Origin: Hyphococcus luteus
GTDB taxonomy: Bacteria; Pseudomonadota; Alphaproteobacteria; Caulobacterales; Parvularculaceae
Assembly (NCBI RefSeq): GCF_002943565.1
Contig: NZ_PJCH01000001.1
Span: forward strand, 124,001 to 188,000
DNA: 64,000 bases
Reading direction: 5' to 3'
Part shown: in pieces, positions 46,778-56,038 of the stretch
How positions within the stretch are numbered: position 1 is the stretch's first letter
Layout of the letters: each line of letters starts with the position of its first letter
Notes under the pieces: generated by a model
The model's input: only the letters and a program-made list of their open reading frames with translations
Databases searched by the model: none
What the model was told of the DNA's origin: nothing
Program-made: the position numbers and the translations under genes

Positions 46778-47464
46778 TCACGCCGCAAGCGGCTCGATGA
46801 GATGCGGCCCGTCATGGCGCGGCGAGTTGACCTCGGTGGAGACCGGCCAGGCGCGCCAGAAGCCGGCGGGCGCGGCGCCGAGCAACCCCTGAAGCGCCGC
46901 CGCATCCCGCTCGTCCGCCTCGAGCCAGAGCTTGTAGGATTCCGGCGCGATGACCACCGGCTCGCGGCTGTGCAGCGGGGCCATGTCGGGCCCGGCGGGC
47001 GCGGTGAGGATCGCCAGCGTGTCGATCTCGCCGCCATCGGGGTCGATCGCCGTCTCCCATATCCCGGCCAGGCCGATGAGCCCGCCCTTGCGCTTGCCAA
47101 TCGCAAAGGGCTGTTTCGATTTCGCCGGGCGCGCCTGCCATTCGTAAAAACCGTCGGCGGGCACGAGACAGCGCCGGCGCCGGTACGCGTTTTTAAAGCT
47201 CGCCTTTTCAAGCACGGTTTCGCTGCGCGCATTGATCAACGGGCGCTTGGCGAGATTTGCGAGAAACTCACCCTTCGCCCAGGACGGGACGAAGCCCCAG
47301 CGCATCAGGGCGTATTCGCGCCGGCGCCGCTCGCCGATGCGGATTGCGCCCACAGGCTGGGTCGGACAGATATTATAACGCGGCGGAAAGTTGTCGCGCA
47401 CATCGACGCCGAACGCCGCCGCCACTTCCGACGGCGCCGATTTGAGGTAAAACCGTCCGCACAT
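46778..47464 (-). CDS. SRAP-domain protein (HMCES/YedK family)
   Basis: The 228-residue protein starts MCGRF, so Cys2 becomes the N-terminal nucleophile that crosslinks to abasic sites in single-stranded DNA. Other conserved residues are visible in PRYNICPTQ, MRWGFVPSWAK, INARSET, LVPADGFYEW and LHSREPVVI. It protects abasic sites in the SOS/replication context. It is a monocistronic unit convergent with the oxygenase gene. Confidence 0.93.
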   Translation of the reverse strand: MCGRFYLKSAPSEVAAAFGVDVRDNFPPRYNICPTQPVGAIRIGERRRREYALMRWGFVPSWAKGEFLANLAKRPLINARSETVLEKASFKNAYRRRRCLVPADGFYEWQARPAKSKQPFAIGKRKGGLIGLAGIWETAIDPDGGEIDTLAILTAPAGPDMAPLHSREPVVIAPESYKLWLEADERDAAALQGLLGAAPAGFWRAWPVSTEVNSPRHDGPHLIEPLAA

Positions 47465-47683
47465 CCCGCGCCTGCTCCTTTGTCTCGCCGCCTTTCAGAA
47501 ATGATGATGATCAGATGTTCCTTGCTCCATCACGATACGCCGCCGGCGCGATTCTTTAAGAGCAGGAGCCTTTGCGGCATGAAGCGCTGGGCGGCATGAA
47601 GCGCTGACTGGCGAACGTCTGTCCATCTTTTTCCCAAGGCGTTGCTGGCCTATGACCAAGGCTCCTGGAGTATACGGAGAAAG

Positions 47684-48229
47684 ATGAGCGACAGGGAGAA
47701 AAACTTCACCGGTCCCGTGATCGCTGCCGTCGGCGCGGTGGTGTTTCGCGGAGACGAGGTCCTCGTCATCCGGCGGGGCCGCGCGCCCTTGAAAGGCCAG
47801 TGGTCGATCCCCGGCGGCAAGGTGGAATATGGCGAGCGCCTCCACGACGCGCTCGCCCGCGAAGTGCGCGAGGAGACCGGCGTCGAAATCCGGGTTCTCG
47901 GGCTTCTCGACGTCTTCGAAAGCCTGCCCTCTTCGTCCCAAGACCGCGGCCCGGCCGATGAGGCCGCCCCCGCGGAGGACGCCGCGACGCGGCTGTCCGC
48001 GAGCGAAAACAAAACCGCGCCCCATTACGTCATGATCGACTACGCCGCCGAGTGGGTCTCCGGCGAGCCAAGGCCCGGCGACGACGCCGAAACGGCGGAA
48101 TTCGTCAGTATGGAAGAGGCCAAGCGCCGGATTGCGTGGGATACGACCCGGCGCGCCGTCGCCCGGGCCGCCGAGTGGCGGCGCCAAAACCCCGGCAAGG
48201 GTCGCGCCCAAGGTCCCACATTGTCATAA
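47684..48229 (+). CDS. NUDIX hydrolase
   Basis: I chose the ATG at 47684, preceded by CGGAGAAAG, over a TTG at 47642; this gives 181 residues. The Nudix box runs from GGKVEYGE through REVREETGVEI near residues 45-67. A 30-residue insert rich in Ala, Glu and Asp interrupts the domain after DVFESLPS. It hydrolyses a nucleoside diphosphate linked to another group; substrate unknown. It is followed 31 bp later by a TIGR02301 gene. Confidence 0.86.
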   Translation: MSDREKNFTGPVIAAVGAVVFRGDEVLVIRRGRAPLKGQWSIPGGKVEYGERLHDALAREVREETGVEIRVLGLLDVFESLPSSSQDRGPADEAAPAEDAATRLSASENKTAPHYVMIDYAAEWVSGEPRPGDDAETAEFVSMEEAKRRIAWDTTRRAVARAAEWRRQNPGKGRAQGPTLS

Positions 48230-48260
48230 TCCGGCTATATTTCGATTGAAAAGAGGCTCC

Positions 48261-48707
48261 ATGATCGTTCGCATTCTTATCGCCGGGTGTCTTGCCTGCC
48301 TGCCGCTCGCCGCCGCGGCGCAGGATCTCGAAACCTATCAGCAGCGCCAGAAGGACCTGACGGCCCTTTCCGGCCTCTTCGGCGAGCTGCATCATATCCG
48401 GCGCACCTGCGAGCCGCGCTACGAAGGCGATGTCTGGCGCGAGCGGATGAAAAAACTGATCGAGCTCGAAGAACCGCAAAACAGCGAACGCGAAGCCATG
48501 GTGCAAGAGTTCAACAAGGGTTATCGCGGCGCCCGCCGGCGCTTTCCTTCCTGCGACCGGCGCGCGCGCCATTATGCGGCGGGACGCGCGGCGCAAGGCG
48601 ACGCCATTATCGCGCGCCTCAGCGAGGCCTTGCGCGAGACCGGGGAAGAGACGTTCGAACCGTCGCCTTATGTGATTGCGCCACCGCCCGGCCAGCCGCA
48701 GGATTAA
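48261..48707 (+). CDS. TIGR02301 family exported protein
   Basis: The ATG at 48261 gives 148 residues starting with a Sec signal peptide (LIAGCLACLPLAAAAQ). The mature region has conserved LSGLFGELHHIRRTC, WRERMKKLIELEEP, FNKGYRGARRRFPSC and HYAAGRAAQGDAIIARL. Two cysteines may form a disulfide. The family is almost confined to alphaproteobacteria and of unknown function, and its place next to a NUDIX gene is common. It is periplasmic. Confidence 0.82.
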   Translation: MIVRILIAGCLACLPLAAAAQDLETYQQRQKDLTALSGLFGELHHIRRTCEPRYEGDVWRERMKKLIELEEPQNSEREAMVQEFNKGYRGARRRFPSCDRRARHYAAGRAAQGDAIIARLSEALRETGEETFEPSPYVIAPPPGQPQD

Positions 48708-48725
48708 TAATCCGTAGACGGAGCA

Positions 48726-49802
48726 TTACGCTTCGCCGCCGAAAAATTTCCAGCCGAGCGTTTGCCCGGCCAGAAACGGCGTCAGACGCGCATCGGCAGG
48801 ACCCAGATGATCCGGCACGACGACCTCTTCTTTTTTCAGCGTCACTTTTGCGCTGTTCAGCGGCAGGCCGTAAAAGCGGGGTCCGTGTTCAGAGGCAAAG
48901 GCTTCCAGTTTGTCGAGGGCGCCTTCCTCTTCGAAGGTCGCCGCATAGCTTTCCAGCGCGAACGGCGCATTGAAAATGCCGGCGCAGCCGCAGGCGGACT
49001 CTTTCGCGGCCTCCGCATGGGGCGCGGTGTCCGTGCCCAGAAAAAACTTCGGCGAGCCCGAGGTCGCGGCGCGGCGCAGGGCGAGCCGGTGTTTTTCGCG
49101 CTTGGCGACCGGCAGGCAGTAATGATGGGGCCTGAGGCCGCCTTCGAAGATGGCGTTGCGGTTGATGCGCAAATGATGCGGCGTGATCGTCGCGGCGATA
49201 TTGGCGCCGCTCGCCATGACGAACGCGACGGCTTCGTCCGTGGTCACATGTTCGAAAACGATCTTCAGGTCCGGAAAATCCCGGACCACTTTCGTCAGGA
49301 CGCGTTCGATGAATACCGCTTCGCGATCGAAGATGTCGATGTCTTTGTCGGTCACCTCGCCATGCACCAGAAGCGGCATGCCCATGCGCTGCATCGCTTC
49401 GAGCACCGGATAGATATTCGCGATGTCGGTGACGCCGTGACTGGAATTGGTCGTCGCATTCGCAGGATAGAGCTTGCAGGCGGTGAAAACGCCCGCTTCA
49501 AACCCGCGCTCCACCTCCCCTGCGTCGAGCGTATCGGTGAGGTAGCAGGTCATCAGCGGCGTGAAGTCATAGGCCTCATCCGCCGCCGCCATGATGCGCG
49601 CGCGGTAAGCCTCTGCGGCCTCGGCGGTCGTTACCGGCGGGGCGAGATTGGGCATGATGATGGCGCGGGCGAACTGGCGCGCCGTATAATTCGCCACCGC
49701 CTCGAGCATCGCCCCGTCGCGCAGATGCACATGCCAGTCGTCGGGCCGGCGCAGGACGAGACGGTCCGCGTCGCCGGAAATCGGGTCTTTGGATTGCGTC
49801 AT
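48726..49802 (-). CDS. pyrC: dihydroorotase
   Basis: The 358-residue protein is PyrC of the short type that forms a homodimer. It has metal ligands DDWHVHLRDG, the carboxylated lysine in FTACKLYP, VHGEV, VFEHVTT, and the catalytic Asp in FLGTDTAPH. It makes dihydroorotate from carbamoyl-aspartate in pyrimidine synthesis. It is convergent with the TIGR02301 gene and divergent from ygfZ. Confidence 0.94.
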   Translation of the reverse strand: MTQSKDPISGDADRLVLRRPDDWHVHLRDGAMLEAVANYTARQFARAIIMPNLAPPVTTAEAAEAYRARIMAAADEAYDFTPLMTCYLTDTLDAGEVERGFEAGVFTACKLYPANATTNSSHGVTDIANIYPVLEAMQRMGMPLLVHGEVTDKDIDIFDREAVFIERVLTKVVRDFPDLKIVFEHVTTDEAVAFVMASGANIAATITPHHLRINRNAIFEGGLRPHHYCLPVAKREKHRLALRRAATSGSPKFFLGTDTAPHAEAAKESACGCAGIFNAPFALESYAATFEEEGALDKLEAFASEHGPRFYGLPLNSAKVTLKKEEVVVPDHLGPADARLTPFLAGQTLGWKFFGGEA

Positions 49803-49900
49803 GGCCCGTCTTTTAGGCCTGTCGGCGCCCGAGGCACAAGAGACGGGGCCGCCCTCGCCGCCGCGAATCGTGACTTTGCAATCCGCCTGAAGGCCCTTAC

Positions 49901-50722
49901 ATGCGGGCGGTTATGAGCCAGACCGAACGCCTTTCCGACCGCGCCGTCATCCGCCTTGAAGGCGAGGACCGCCTTTCCTTCCTGCAAGGGGTCGTCACCC
50001 AGGACCTCGACCGGCTGAAGGAGGCGCCGGCGATCTTCGCCGCGTTGTTGACGCCGCAGGGAAAGATCCTGTTCGACTTCTTCATCGTCAAAGCCGACGG
50101 CGCGCTTTATCTCGACTGCAACGCCGAGGCTGCGCCGGCGCTGTTGAAACGGCTTTCCCTTTACAAGCTCCGGGCGAAGGTCGCGCTCGAGATCGACGAA
50201 AGCCTGCATGTCGTCGCGAGCGAAAGCGAACTGAACGAAGGTTTCGCTTTCGCCGATCCGCGCCTTGCCGCGCTGGGTTGGCGCGCCCTTGTTGAAAACG
50301 GCGATGATGCTGAGGACGGCGATTATGACCGGCGGCGCATCGCGCATGGCGTTCCCGAATTCGGCAAAGACTTCGCCAGCGACGAGATGTTCCTCCTCGA
50401 TGTGAATTATGACGCGCTCGCCGGGGTCAGTTACAAAAAGGGCTGCTTCATCGGACAGGAAGTGTCTAGCCGCATGAAGCGCAAGGGCGATCCGCGCCGT
50501 CGCACGGCGATCGCCACTTTCGAAGGCCCCGCGCCGGAAAAAGGCGCGGCGATTACAGCGGGCGGCTCGACCCTCGGCGAAATCATGAGCGGGACCGGAA
50601 CCGGGGCCCTGGCGATGATCCGCCTCGACCGCTGGGAAAAGGCGGAGACGGAAGAAACGCCCGTGGAATGCGGCGGCGCGGCGCTGCTATTGCAGATTCC
50701 GGCCTATCTCGAACAGGGCTAG
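49901..50722 (+). CDS. ygfZ: folate-binding protein YgfZ
   Basis: The 273-residue protein has the YgfZ/GcvT-like fold with the signature KKGCFIGQEVSSRMKRKG near residues 185-200. FLQGVVTQDL and LTPQGKILFDFF are in the N-terminal half. It helps assemble or repair iron-sulfur clusters in some proteins with tetrahydrofolate. An MRAVMSQ start offers a second Met at residue 5. It is divergent from pyrC. Confidence 0.88.
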   Translation: MRAVMSQTERLSDRAVIRLEGEDRLSFLQGVVTQDLDRLKEAPAIFAALLTPQGKILFDFFIVKADGALYLDCNAEAAPALLKRLSLYKLRAKVALEIDESLHVVASESELNEGFAFADPRLAALGWRALVENGDDAEDGDYDRRRIAHGVPEFGKDFASDEMFLLDVNYDALAGVSYKKGCFIGQEVSSRMKRKGDPRRRTAIATFEGPAPEKGAAITAGGSTLGEIMSGTGTGALAMIRLDRWEKAETEETPVECGGAALLLQIPAYLEQG

Positions 50723-50763
50723 GCTCCATGGCTGTCTGACGATAACAACAAGGAGGAACCGTC

Positions 50764-51174
50764 ATGACGCCAACCGCAACCGCATTACTGGCATACGCAT
50801 CCTGGTTCATAATTTTATTGTTGTGTCTCGCTTTCGTGCGCACCTCTCTCGTCATGGCTGGCAAGCGCGCCTCCAACTCCTTCGCCCCTTCGGGGGACGA
50901 TATGGAGGGCTTCGCCAAACGCCTCACCCGGGCGCACGCCAACTGCTATGAAAATATGGGTCTCGTCGCCGCGGTGCTGCTCTACGCCATCGCAACGAAC
51001 CAGACCGCCCTTACCGACGGGCTTGCCTATGTGTTTCTCGGCGCGCGCATAGCGCAGTCTGCAGCGCATCTCATCGCCACAAACCGCCTCTTCGTTTTCA
51101 TTCGTTTTGCCTTTTTTGTTGTTCAGGTGCTAATCCTGATCTACTGGCTCTTGAAACTGTTCCACCTGATCTGA
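50764..51174 (+). CDS. MAPEG family membrane protein
   Basis: The 136-residue protein has four hydrophobic segments and conserved MAPEG features: RAHANCYENMGLVAA and ARIAQSAAHLI between TM2 and TM3. The eukaryotic family acts in eicosanoid and glutathione metabolism; bacterial members are mostly uncharacterised. Ribosome-binding site AAGGAGG lies 7 bp before the start. It ends 4 bp before tag. Confidence 0.82.
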   Translation: MTPTATALLAYASWFIILLLCLAFVRTSLVMAGKRASNSFAPSGDDMEGFAKRLTRAHANCYENMGLVAAVLLYAIATNQTALTDGLAYVFLGARIAQSAAHLIATNRLFVFIRFAFFVVQVLILIYWLLKLFHLI

Positions 51175-51178
51175 GCTG

Positions 51179-51778
51179 ATGCCCCAAAAAGCCGCCAAGA
51201 AAGCCCCCTGCCTTTGGGCGCCCGTCGACGATCCCGTTTATCGCGACTATCACGATACGGAATGGGGCGTGCCCGAATATGACGACCGGGCGCTATTCGA
51301 AAAGCTGATCCTCGACGGCTTTCAGGCGGGGCTTTCCTGGCGCACCATCCTTTATAAGCGCGATAATTTCCGCAAAGCCTTTGACGGCTTCAACCCGGAG
51401 AAGATCGCGCGCTATACGCCTAAGAAAATCGACCGGCTGATGAACGATGCCGGCATCATCCGCTCGAAGACCAAGATCAATGCGGCCATCGGCAATGCGA
51501 AAGTCTATCTCGACATCATGGAGACAGAGCCGGACGGCTTTTCCGGATTCCTATGGGACTTCGTCGGCGGCGAGCCCATCGTCAACAAGCTGAAAGACTA
51601 TCGCCAGCATCAGGTGAAATCGCCCGAAAGCGAGGCGATGGCGAAAGAGCTCAAAAGGCGCGGCTTCAAATTCTGCGGGCCTGTGATCGTCTACGCCTTC
51701 ATGCAGGCTGTCGGAATGGTCAACGACCATGAGCAGCACTGCCCGCGCTGGAACGCGGTGCAAAAGCTCGCCCGCTAA
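51179..51778 (+). CDS. tag: DNA-3-methyladenine glycosylase I
   Basis: The 199-residue protein is of the Tag family. CLWAPVDDPVYRDYHDTEWG is at the N terminus, LILDGFQAGLSWRTIL carries the helix that contacts the base, and a zinc site is built from the N-terminal Cys and His with the C-terminal NDHEQHCPR. It removes 3-methyladenine from alkylated DNA. It is probably co-transcribed with the MAPEG gene. Confidence 0.93.
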   Translation: MPQKAAKKAPCLWAPVDDPVYRDYHDTEWGVPEYDDRALFEKLILDGFQAGLSWRTILYKRDNFRKAFDGFNPEKIARYTPKKIDRLMNDAGIIRSKTKINAAIGNAKVYLDIMETEPDGFSGFLWDFVGGEPIVNKLKDYRQHQVKSPESEAMAKELKRRGFKFCGPVIVYAFMQAVGMVNDHEQHCPRWNAVQKLAR

Positions 51779-51852
51779 GAGCGGCCCAGAGTTGCGCGCT
51801 CCGGCCGAAAGGCGCAAATTGGGAAAAATTCCCAATCTGGAAGCGCTCATCA

Positions 51853-53013
51853 ATGTCCCAATTCCCCGCCGCCGACATACGCATCGTCGCCACCGGCCTT
51901 TACACCCCGCCCCACGCCATTTCGAACGACGAACTCGTCGCCGCCTTCAACGCCTATGTTGTGAAATTCAACGAGGACAATGCGGCGAAGATCGAGGCCG
52001 GCGAGATAGACCCGTTGCAACCGTCTTCTTCGGAATTCATCGAAAAGGCGTCCGGCATCAAATCGCGCTATGTCGTCGAGAAAGACGGCATTCTCGACAT
52101 CGACCGCATGGCGCCGCGCGTCGCCGCGCGCCCTAACGAAGAGTTGTCGCTGCTCGCCGAAATCGCCGTCGCCGCCGCCCGCGACGCCATGCGCGCCGCC
52201 GACCTCAAACCCGTCGACATTGACGGCGTCATCTGCGCCGCCTCGAACATGCAGCGCGCCTACCCCGCGATCGCTGTTGAAATTCAGGCTGCGCTCGGCA
52301 TTGAGGGCTTTGCGTTCGACATGAATGTCGCCTGCGCGTCGGCCGCCTTCGGCATCGAGACAGGCCTCGGCCTCATCCGCGCCGGGGCGCGCCGCATCCT
52401 GATGGTCAATCCGGAGATCTGTTCGGCGCACCTCAATTTCCGCAACCGCGACTGCCATTTCATTTTCGGCGACGTGGCGACGGCGGTGATCCTTGAACGC
52501 GCCGACGGCGCGCCTTCGGGCGAGGCCTGGGAGATCCTCGGCACACGCCTCAAAACCCAATTCTCCAACAATATCCGCAACAATTTCGGCTTTCTCAATC
52601 ATTGCGAGCGCGAGACCGGCGCCCCCGCCGATCCGCAGACCGATCCGGCGACGGACAAGCTGTTCATGCAGGAAGGCCGCAAGGTCTTCAAAGACGTCGT
52701 GCCCATGGTCAGCGAGCTGATTTCAACCCATCTCGGCGATCTCGGCGTCGCGCCGGAAACCGTCAAACGCTTCTGGCTGCATCAGGCGAACCTCGCCATG
52801 AACGAGTTCATCGCCCGCAAGGTGCTCGGCCGCGACGCGACGCGCGAAGAGGCGCCGGTCATTCTCGACGCCTACGCCAACACCTCCTCGGCCGGGTCGA
52901 TCATCGCTTTTCACAAGCACAAGGCCGATTTCGCCGCCGGAGACATCGGCGTTATCTGCGGTTTCGGCGCAGGCTATTCGGCCGGCTCCGTGATTGTTCG
53001 CAAAGCCGCTTAA
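51853..53013 (+). CDS. beta-ketoacyl-ACP synthase III family protein
   Basis: The 386-residue thiolase-fold condensing enzyme has the catalytic Cys in NVACASAAF (about 160), His in LHQANLAMN (about 310) and Asn in AYANTSSAG (about 340). It is about 65 residues longer than typical FabH because of an N-terminal insert (KIEAGEIDPLQPSSSEFIEK). It may start fatty-acid chains or condense other acyl groups; no other fab genes are next to it. Confidence 0.87.
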   Translation: MSQFPAADIRIVATGLYTPPHAISNDELVAAFNAYVVKFNEDNAAKIEAGEIDPLQPSSSEFIEKASGIKSRYVVEKDGILDIDRMAPRVAARPNEELSLLAEIAVAAARDAMRAADLKPVDIDGVICAASNMQRAYPAIAVEIQAALGIEGFAFDMNVACASAAFGIETGLGLIRAGARRILMVNPEICSAHLNFRNRDCHFIFGDVATAVILERADGAPSGEAWEILGTRLKTQFSNNIRNNFGFLNHCERETGAPADPQTDPATDKLFMQEGRKVFKDVVPMVSELISTHLGDLGVAPETVKRFWLHQANLAMNEFIARKVLGRDATREEAPVILDAYANTSSAGSIIAFHKHKADFAAGDIGVICGFGAGYSAGSVIVRKAA

Positions 53014-53090
53014 TCCGGCCTTCACTATTGCGGCGACAATGTTAAGACCGGCGGATTAGCATTTGCCGGACGCATGCAAAGAAAGACGTC

Positions 53091-53705
53091 ATGACCAATC
53101 ATCTGCATAAAGGCGATTTGCCGGAGGGGCTCGATCTCGGCCCCGTCGTGGCCATCGATTCGGAGACCATGGGGCTGATCCCCCAGCGCGATCCGCTTTG
53201 CGTCGTCCAGCTTTCCGCCGGAGACGGAAACGCCCATCTCGTCCAGCTCGACCGCAAGACCTACGATGCGCCGCGGCTGAAGGCGCTCCTCGCCGACCCG
53301 AAGATCCTCAAGATCTTCCATTTCGCCCGATTCGACATCGCCGCCTTCCAGCACTGGCTGGGCGTGCGGACCGCGCCGGTCTACTGCACCAAAATCGCCT
53401 CCAAGCTGTGCCGCACCTATACCGACCGGCACGGGCTGAAGGACGTGACCCGCGAGCTTCTCGGCGTCGAAATCTCGAAACAGCAGCAATCCTCGGACTG
53501 GGGCGCCGAAACCCTCAGCGACGCCCAGATCGACTATGCGGCCTCTGACGTCCTTTATCTCCACGCCCTCAAGGAGAAGCTCGACGCCATGCTGGCCCGG
53601 GAAGGCCGCACAGAGCTCGCAGAGGCTTCATTCGGCTTCCTGCCGACCCGGGCGGCGCTCGATCTCGCCGGATGGCCCGAAACCGACATCTTCGCCCATT
53701 CGTAA
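53091..53705 (+). CDS. ribonuclease D-like 3'-5' exonuclease (short form)
   Basis: The 204-residue protein has only the DEDDy exonuclease domain. ExoI is AIDSETMGL, ExoII is KIFHFARFDIAAF, and ExoIII is YAASDVLYLHAL. It lacks the two HRDC domains of the 380-residue RNase D, which is common in alphaproteobacteria. It trims structured RNA 3' ends. It lies just upstream of the lpt genes. Confidence 0.88.
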   Translation: MTNHLHKGDLPEGLDLGPVVAIDSETMGLIPQRDPLCVVQLSAGDGNAHLVQLDRKTYDAPRLKALLADPKILKIFHFARFDIAAFQHWLGVRTAPVYCTKIASKLCRTYTDRHGLKDVTRELLGVEISKQQQSSDWGAETLSDAQIDYAASDVLYLHALKEKLDAMLAREGRTELAEASFGFLPTRAALDLAGWPETDIFAHS

Positions 53706-53837
53706 CCGCCTTTTCGAACGAAAAGGCCCCGCCCCTTGTTTCCCTCACGCCCCCGCGCGACTATATGAAAGGGCAGGCCCCGGCCGCCCCGCGAGGCGGG
53801 GGCGAGGCTTTCGGACGATAAGGAAACCCGAGGGGTC

Positions 53838-54620
53838 ATGACGACCACCGTCACGCATAAGGAACAGCCCGCCGCCAATGCGCCGACGCCGCTGCCGCAG
53901 CGCCGCCGGGTCCTGGACAGCTTGCCCTCGCAGGCGCGCACCACCGGCGATCAGGCCGCCGCACGCTCGCGCATGGTCAAACGCCTGCGCCTCGCCCTGC
54001 CGATCCTGGCGCTCGTCCTGGTCGCCGCGTTCTTCTTCAACACAAAATCCAACGACGTCGACAAGGCCTTTCTCGACGATTTCAAGGACGTCTCCGCCTC
54101 GGCGGAAGAATTGCGCATGGCCAATCCGCGTTTCGCCGGCGTCGACAATGAGGGCAAACCTTTCGAAATCACAGCGAACACCGCCATCCAGAACACCAAA
54201 ATCAAGGACGTCGTTACGCTCGACAAACCCCGCGCCGTACAGGGCGAGAACAATGAGTCGACGGTCGTCACAGCCGACAAAGGCGTCTATCGCTCAGACA
54301 TCAACATTCTTGAACTTGAGGACAGCGTCACCCTGCAACATAATGTCGGCGCGGAGAGCTATGTCTTCAAATCGCCTTCCGCCACGGTTGCGATCAAAGA
54401 CGAAGTCGTCACCAGCGACGCCGGCGTCGGCGGCGAAGGAACAGATGGGAGCACGCTCCAGGCGGATCACATGAAAGCCTATAACAGCGAAGGCCGGGTC
54501 GTCTTCGAAGGCAATGTGCGCATGCGCATTTATCCGAAAAGCTCGCCCGCCCCTCTCGAACAACAAAGCGCCCCGGAAAAACCCGAGCTCAGAGATTCAG
54601 GAAACGATACGCCGCAATGA
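53838..54620 (+). CDS. lptC: LPS export ABC transporter periplasmic protein LptC
   Basis: The 260-residue protein has a cytoplasmic N-terminal tail rich in Pro and Arg, one membrane helix near 48-68 (LRLALPILALVLVAAFFF), and a periplasmic beta-jellyroll with MANPRFAGVDNEGKPFEI and ITANTAIQNT. It links the LptBFG transporter to LptA. It overlaps lptA by 4 bp (ATGA). Confidence 0.9.
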   Translation: MTTTVTHKEQPAANAPTPLPQRRRVLDSLPSQARTTGDQAAARSRMVKRLRLALPILALVLVAAFFFNTKSNDVDKAFLDDFKDVSASAEELRMANPRFAGVDNEGKPFEITANTAIQNTKIKDVVTLDKPRAVQGENNESTVVTADKGVYRSDINILELEDSVTLQHNVGAESYVFKSPSATVAIKDEVVTSDAGVGGEGTDGSTLQADHMKAYNSEGRVVFEGNVRMRIYPKSSPAPLEQQSAPEKPELRDSGNDTPQ

Positions 54621-55123
54621 ACCCGATCAGATTATCGAGGCCCGCCTTCTTGTTCGCCGCCGCCTTTTTCGCCGGCGCCCTTCCCGTCAGGGCGCAGCTT
54701 ATCTCCGCCGCCGGCGACAGCGACGAACCCATCGACATCACCGGCGACACGGCGGAGTTTCAGGACAATCATGCGGTCTGGACCGGCCATGTCCGCGTCG
54801 TTCAGGGAGAAGCCATTCTCACTTCAGAACGGCTTGAAGCGGTGCTCAACGACGACGGCGATATCGAAACCATCACCGCCATCGGCGCCGTGCGCTATTC
54901 AAACGGCAAGGAAGCGATTACCGGCGAGCACGCCGTCTTCAATGACGAAAAACGCACCATCGTCATGACTGACAATGTGATCGTCACCCAGGGCAAGCAA
55001 GTCATGTCCGCCGGCAAGATCACCTACTGGGTCGACACCGGCAAAGTTCTTTTCACCCCCGAGCCGGGCAAGCGCATTCGCGGCCTGTTCTTCACCGGCA
55101 AGGAAGAAGACGAACAATCGTGA
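54617..55123 (+). CDS. lptA: lipopolysaccharide transport periplasmic protein LptA
   Basis: The 168-residue protein has a Sec signal peptide (cleavage after PVRA). OstA-fold repeats follow: PIDITGDTAEFQDNHAVWTG, VVQGEAILTSERLEA and IVMTDNVIVTQGKQVMSAGK. It forms the periplasmic bridge for LPS. Its start overlaps lptC, and lptB follows after 85 bp. Confidence 0.92.
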   Translation: MNPIRLSRPAFLFAAAFFAGALPVRAQLISAAGDSDEPIDITGDTAEFQDNHAVWTGHVRVVQGEAILTSERLEAVLNDDGDIETITAIGAVRYSNGKEAITGEHAVFNDEKRTIVMTDNVIVTQGKQVMSAGKITYWVDTGKVLFTPEPGKRIRGLFFTGKEEDEQS

Positions 55124-55208
55124 CGGAGTCCGGCCGCAGCGGCCAACCTCAACAAGGCATTAAGGTTAACAGCTGAATTTCACGGAACGTTAAAGAGAGG
55201 CGCGCTTA

Positions 55209-56012
55209 ATGAGCGACAATATGGAAACAGACACCGCCATAAGCAATGCAAACGCGACGCGGAAGCTGAAGCCCAAAGTCATCGAGGGCGGCGGCGCGCT
55301 TGCGGCCGAGAATCTGGGCAAGTCGTTCAAGCGACGCCCAGTGGTGCGCGGCGTCTCCATGAGCGTCAAACGCGGCGAGGTTGTCGGCCTTCTGGGGCCC
55401 AACGGGGCCGGCAAGACCACCTGTTTCTACATGATCACGGGGCTCATCCCCGCCGACCGCGGCCGCATCATGATCGACGGGCACGACGTCACCAACCTGC
55501 CCATGTATCAGCGCGCGCGTCTCGGCGTCGGCTACCTGCCGCAGGAAGCCTCGATTTTCCGCGGCCTGACAGTCGAACAGAATTTGCGCGCCGTTGTCGA
55601 ACTCATCGAGCGCAACAAGGACAAGCAGCAGGCGATCATCGACGACCTCCTGAACGAATTTCACATCACCCATCTGCGCAGCGCCCCGGCGATTGCGCTG
55701 TCAGGCGGCGAGCGCCGCCGTGTCGAGATCGCGCGCGCGCTGGCGACCGCGCCGTCCTTCATGCTGCTGGACGAGCCTTTCGCCGGCATCGACCCGCTCG
55801 CGATTGCGGAAATCCGCGAACTGGTCGCGCATCTTAAAGATCGCGGCCTTGGCGTTCTCATCACGGACCACAATGTCCGCGAGACGCTCGATATCATCGA
55901 CCGCGCCTATATCATTCACGAAGGCGAGGTCCTGCTCGAAGGCGCGCCCGGCGAAATCGTCGGCGACAAGGATGTGCGGCGCGTCTATCTGGGCGACCGT
56001 TTCCAAATGTAA
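55209..56012 (+). CDS. lptB: LPS export ABC transporter ATP-binding protein LptB
   Basis: The 267-residue ABC ATPase has Walker A GPNGAGKTT, signature LSGGERRRVEIARALA, Walker B FMLLDEPFAGID and switch His in ITDHNVRETLDI. About 28 residues precede the usual start, a basic extension seen in relatives. It powers LPS extraction with LptFG, which are not in the window. It ends 26 bp before rpoN. Confidence 0.95.
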   Translation: MSDNMETDTAISNANATRKLKPKVIEGGGALAAENLGKSFKRRPVVRGVSMSVKRGEVVGLLGPNGAGKTTCFYMITGLIPADRGRIMIDGHDVTNLPMYQRARLGVGYLPQEASIFRGLTVEQNLRAVVELIERNKDKQQAIIDDLLNEFHITHLRSAPAIALSGGERRRVEIARALATAPSFMLLDEPFAGIDPLAIAEIRELVAHLKDRGLGVLITDHNVRETLDIIDRAYIIHEGEVLLEGAPGEIVGDKDVRRVYLGDRFQM

Positions 56013-56038
56013 AGAGTAGAGTACGACCCGGGGGTCAT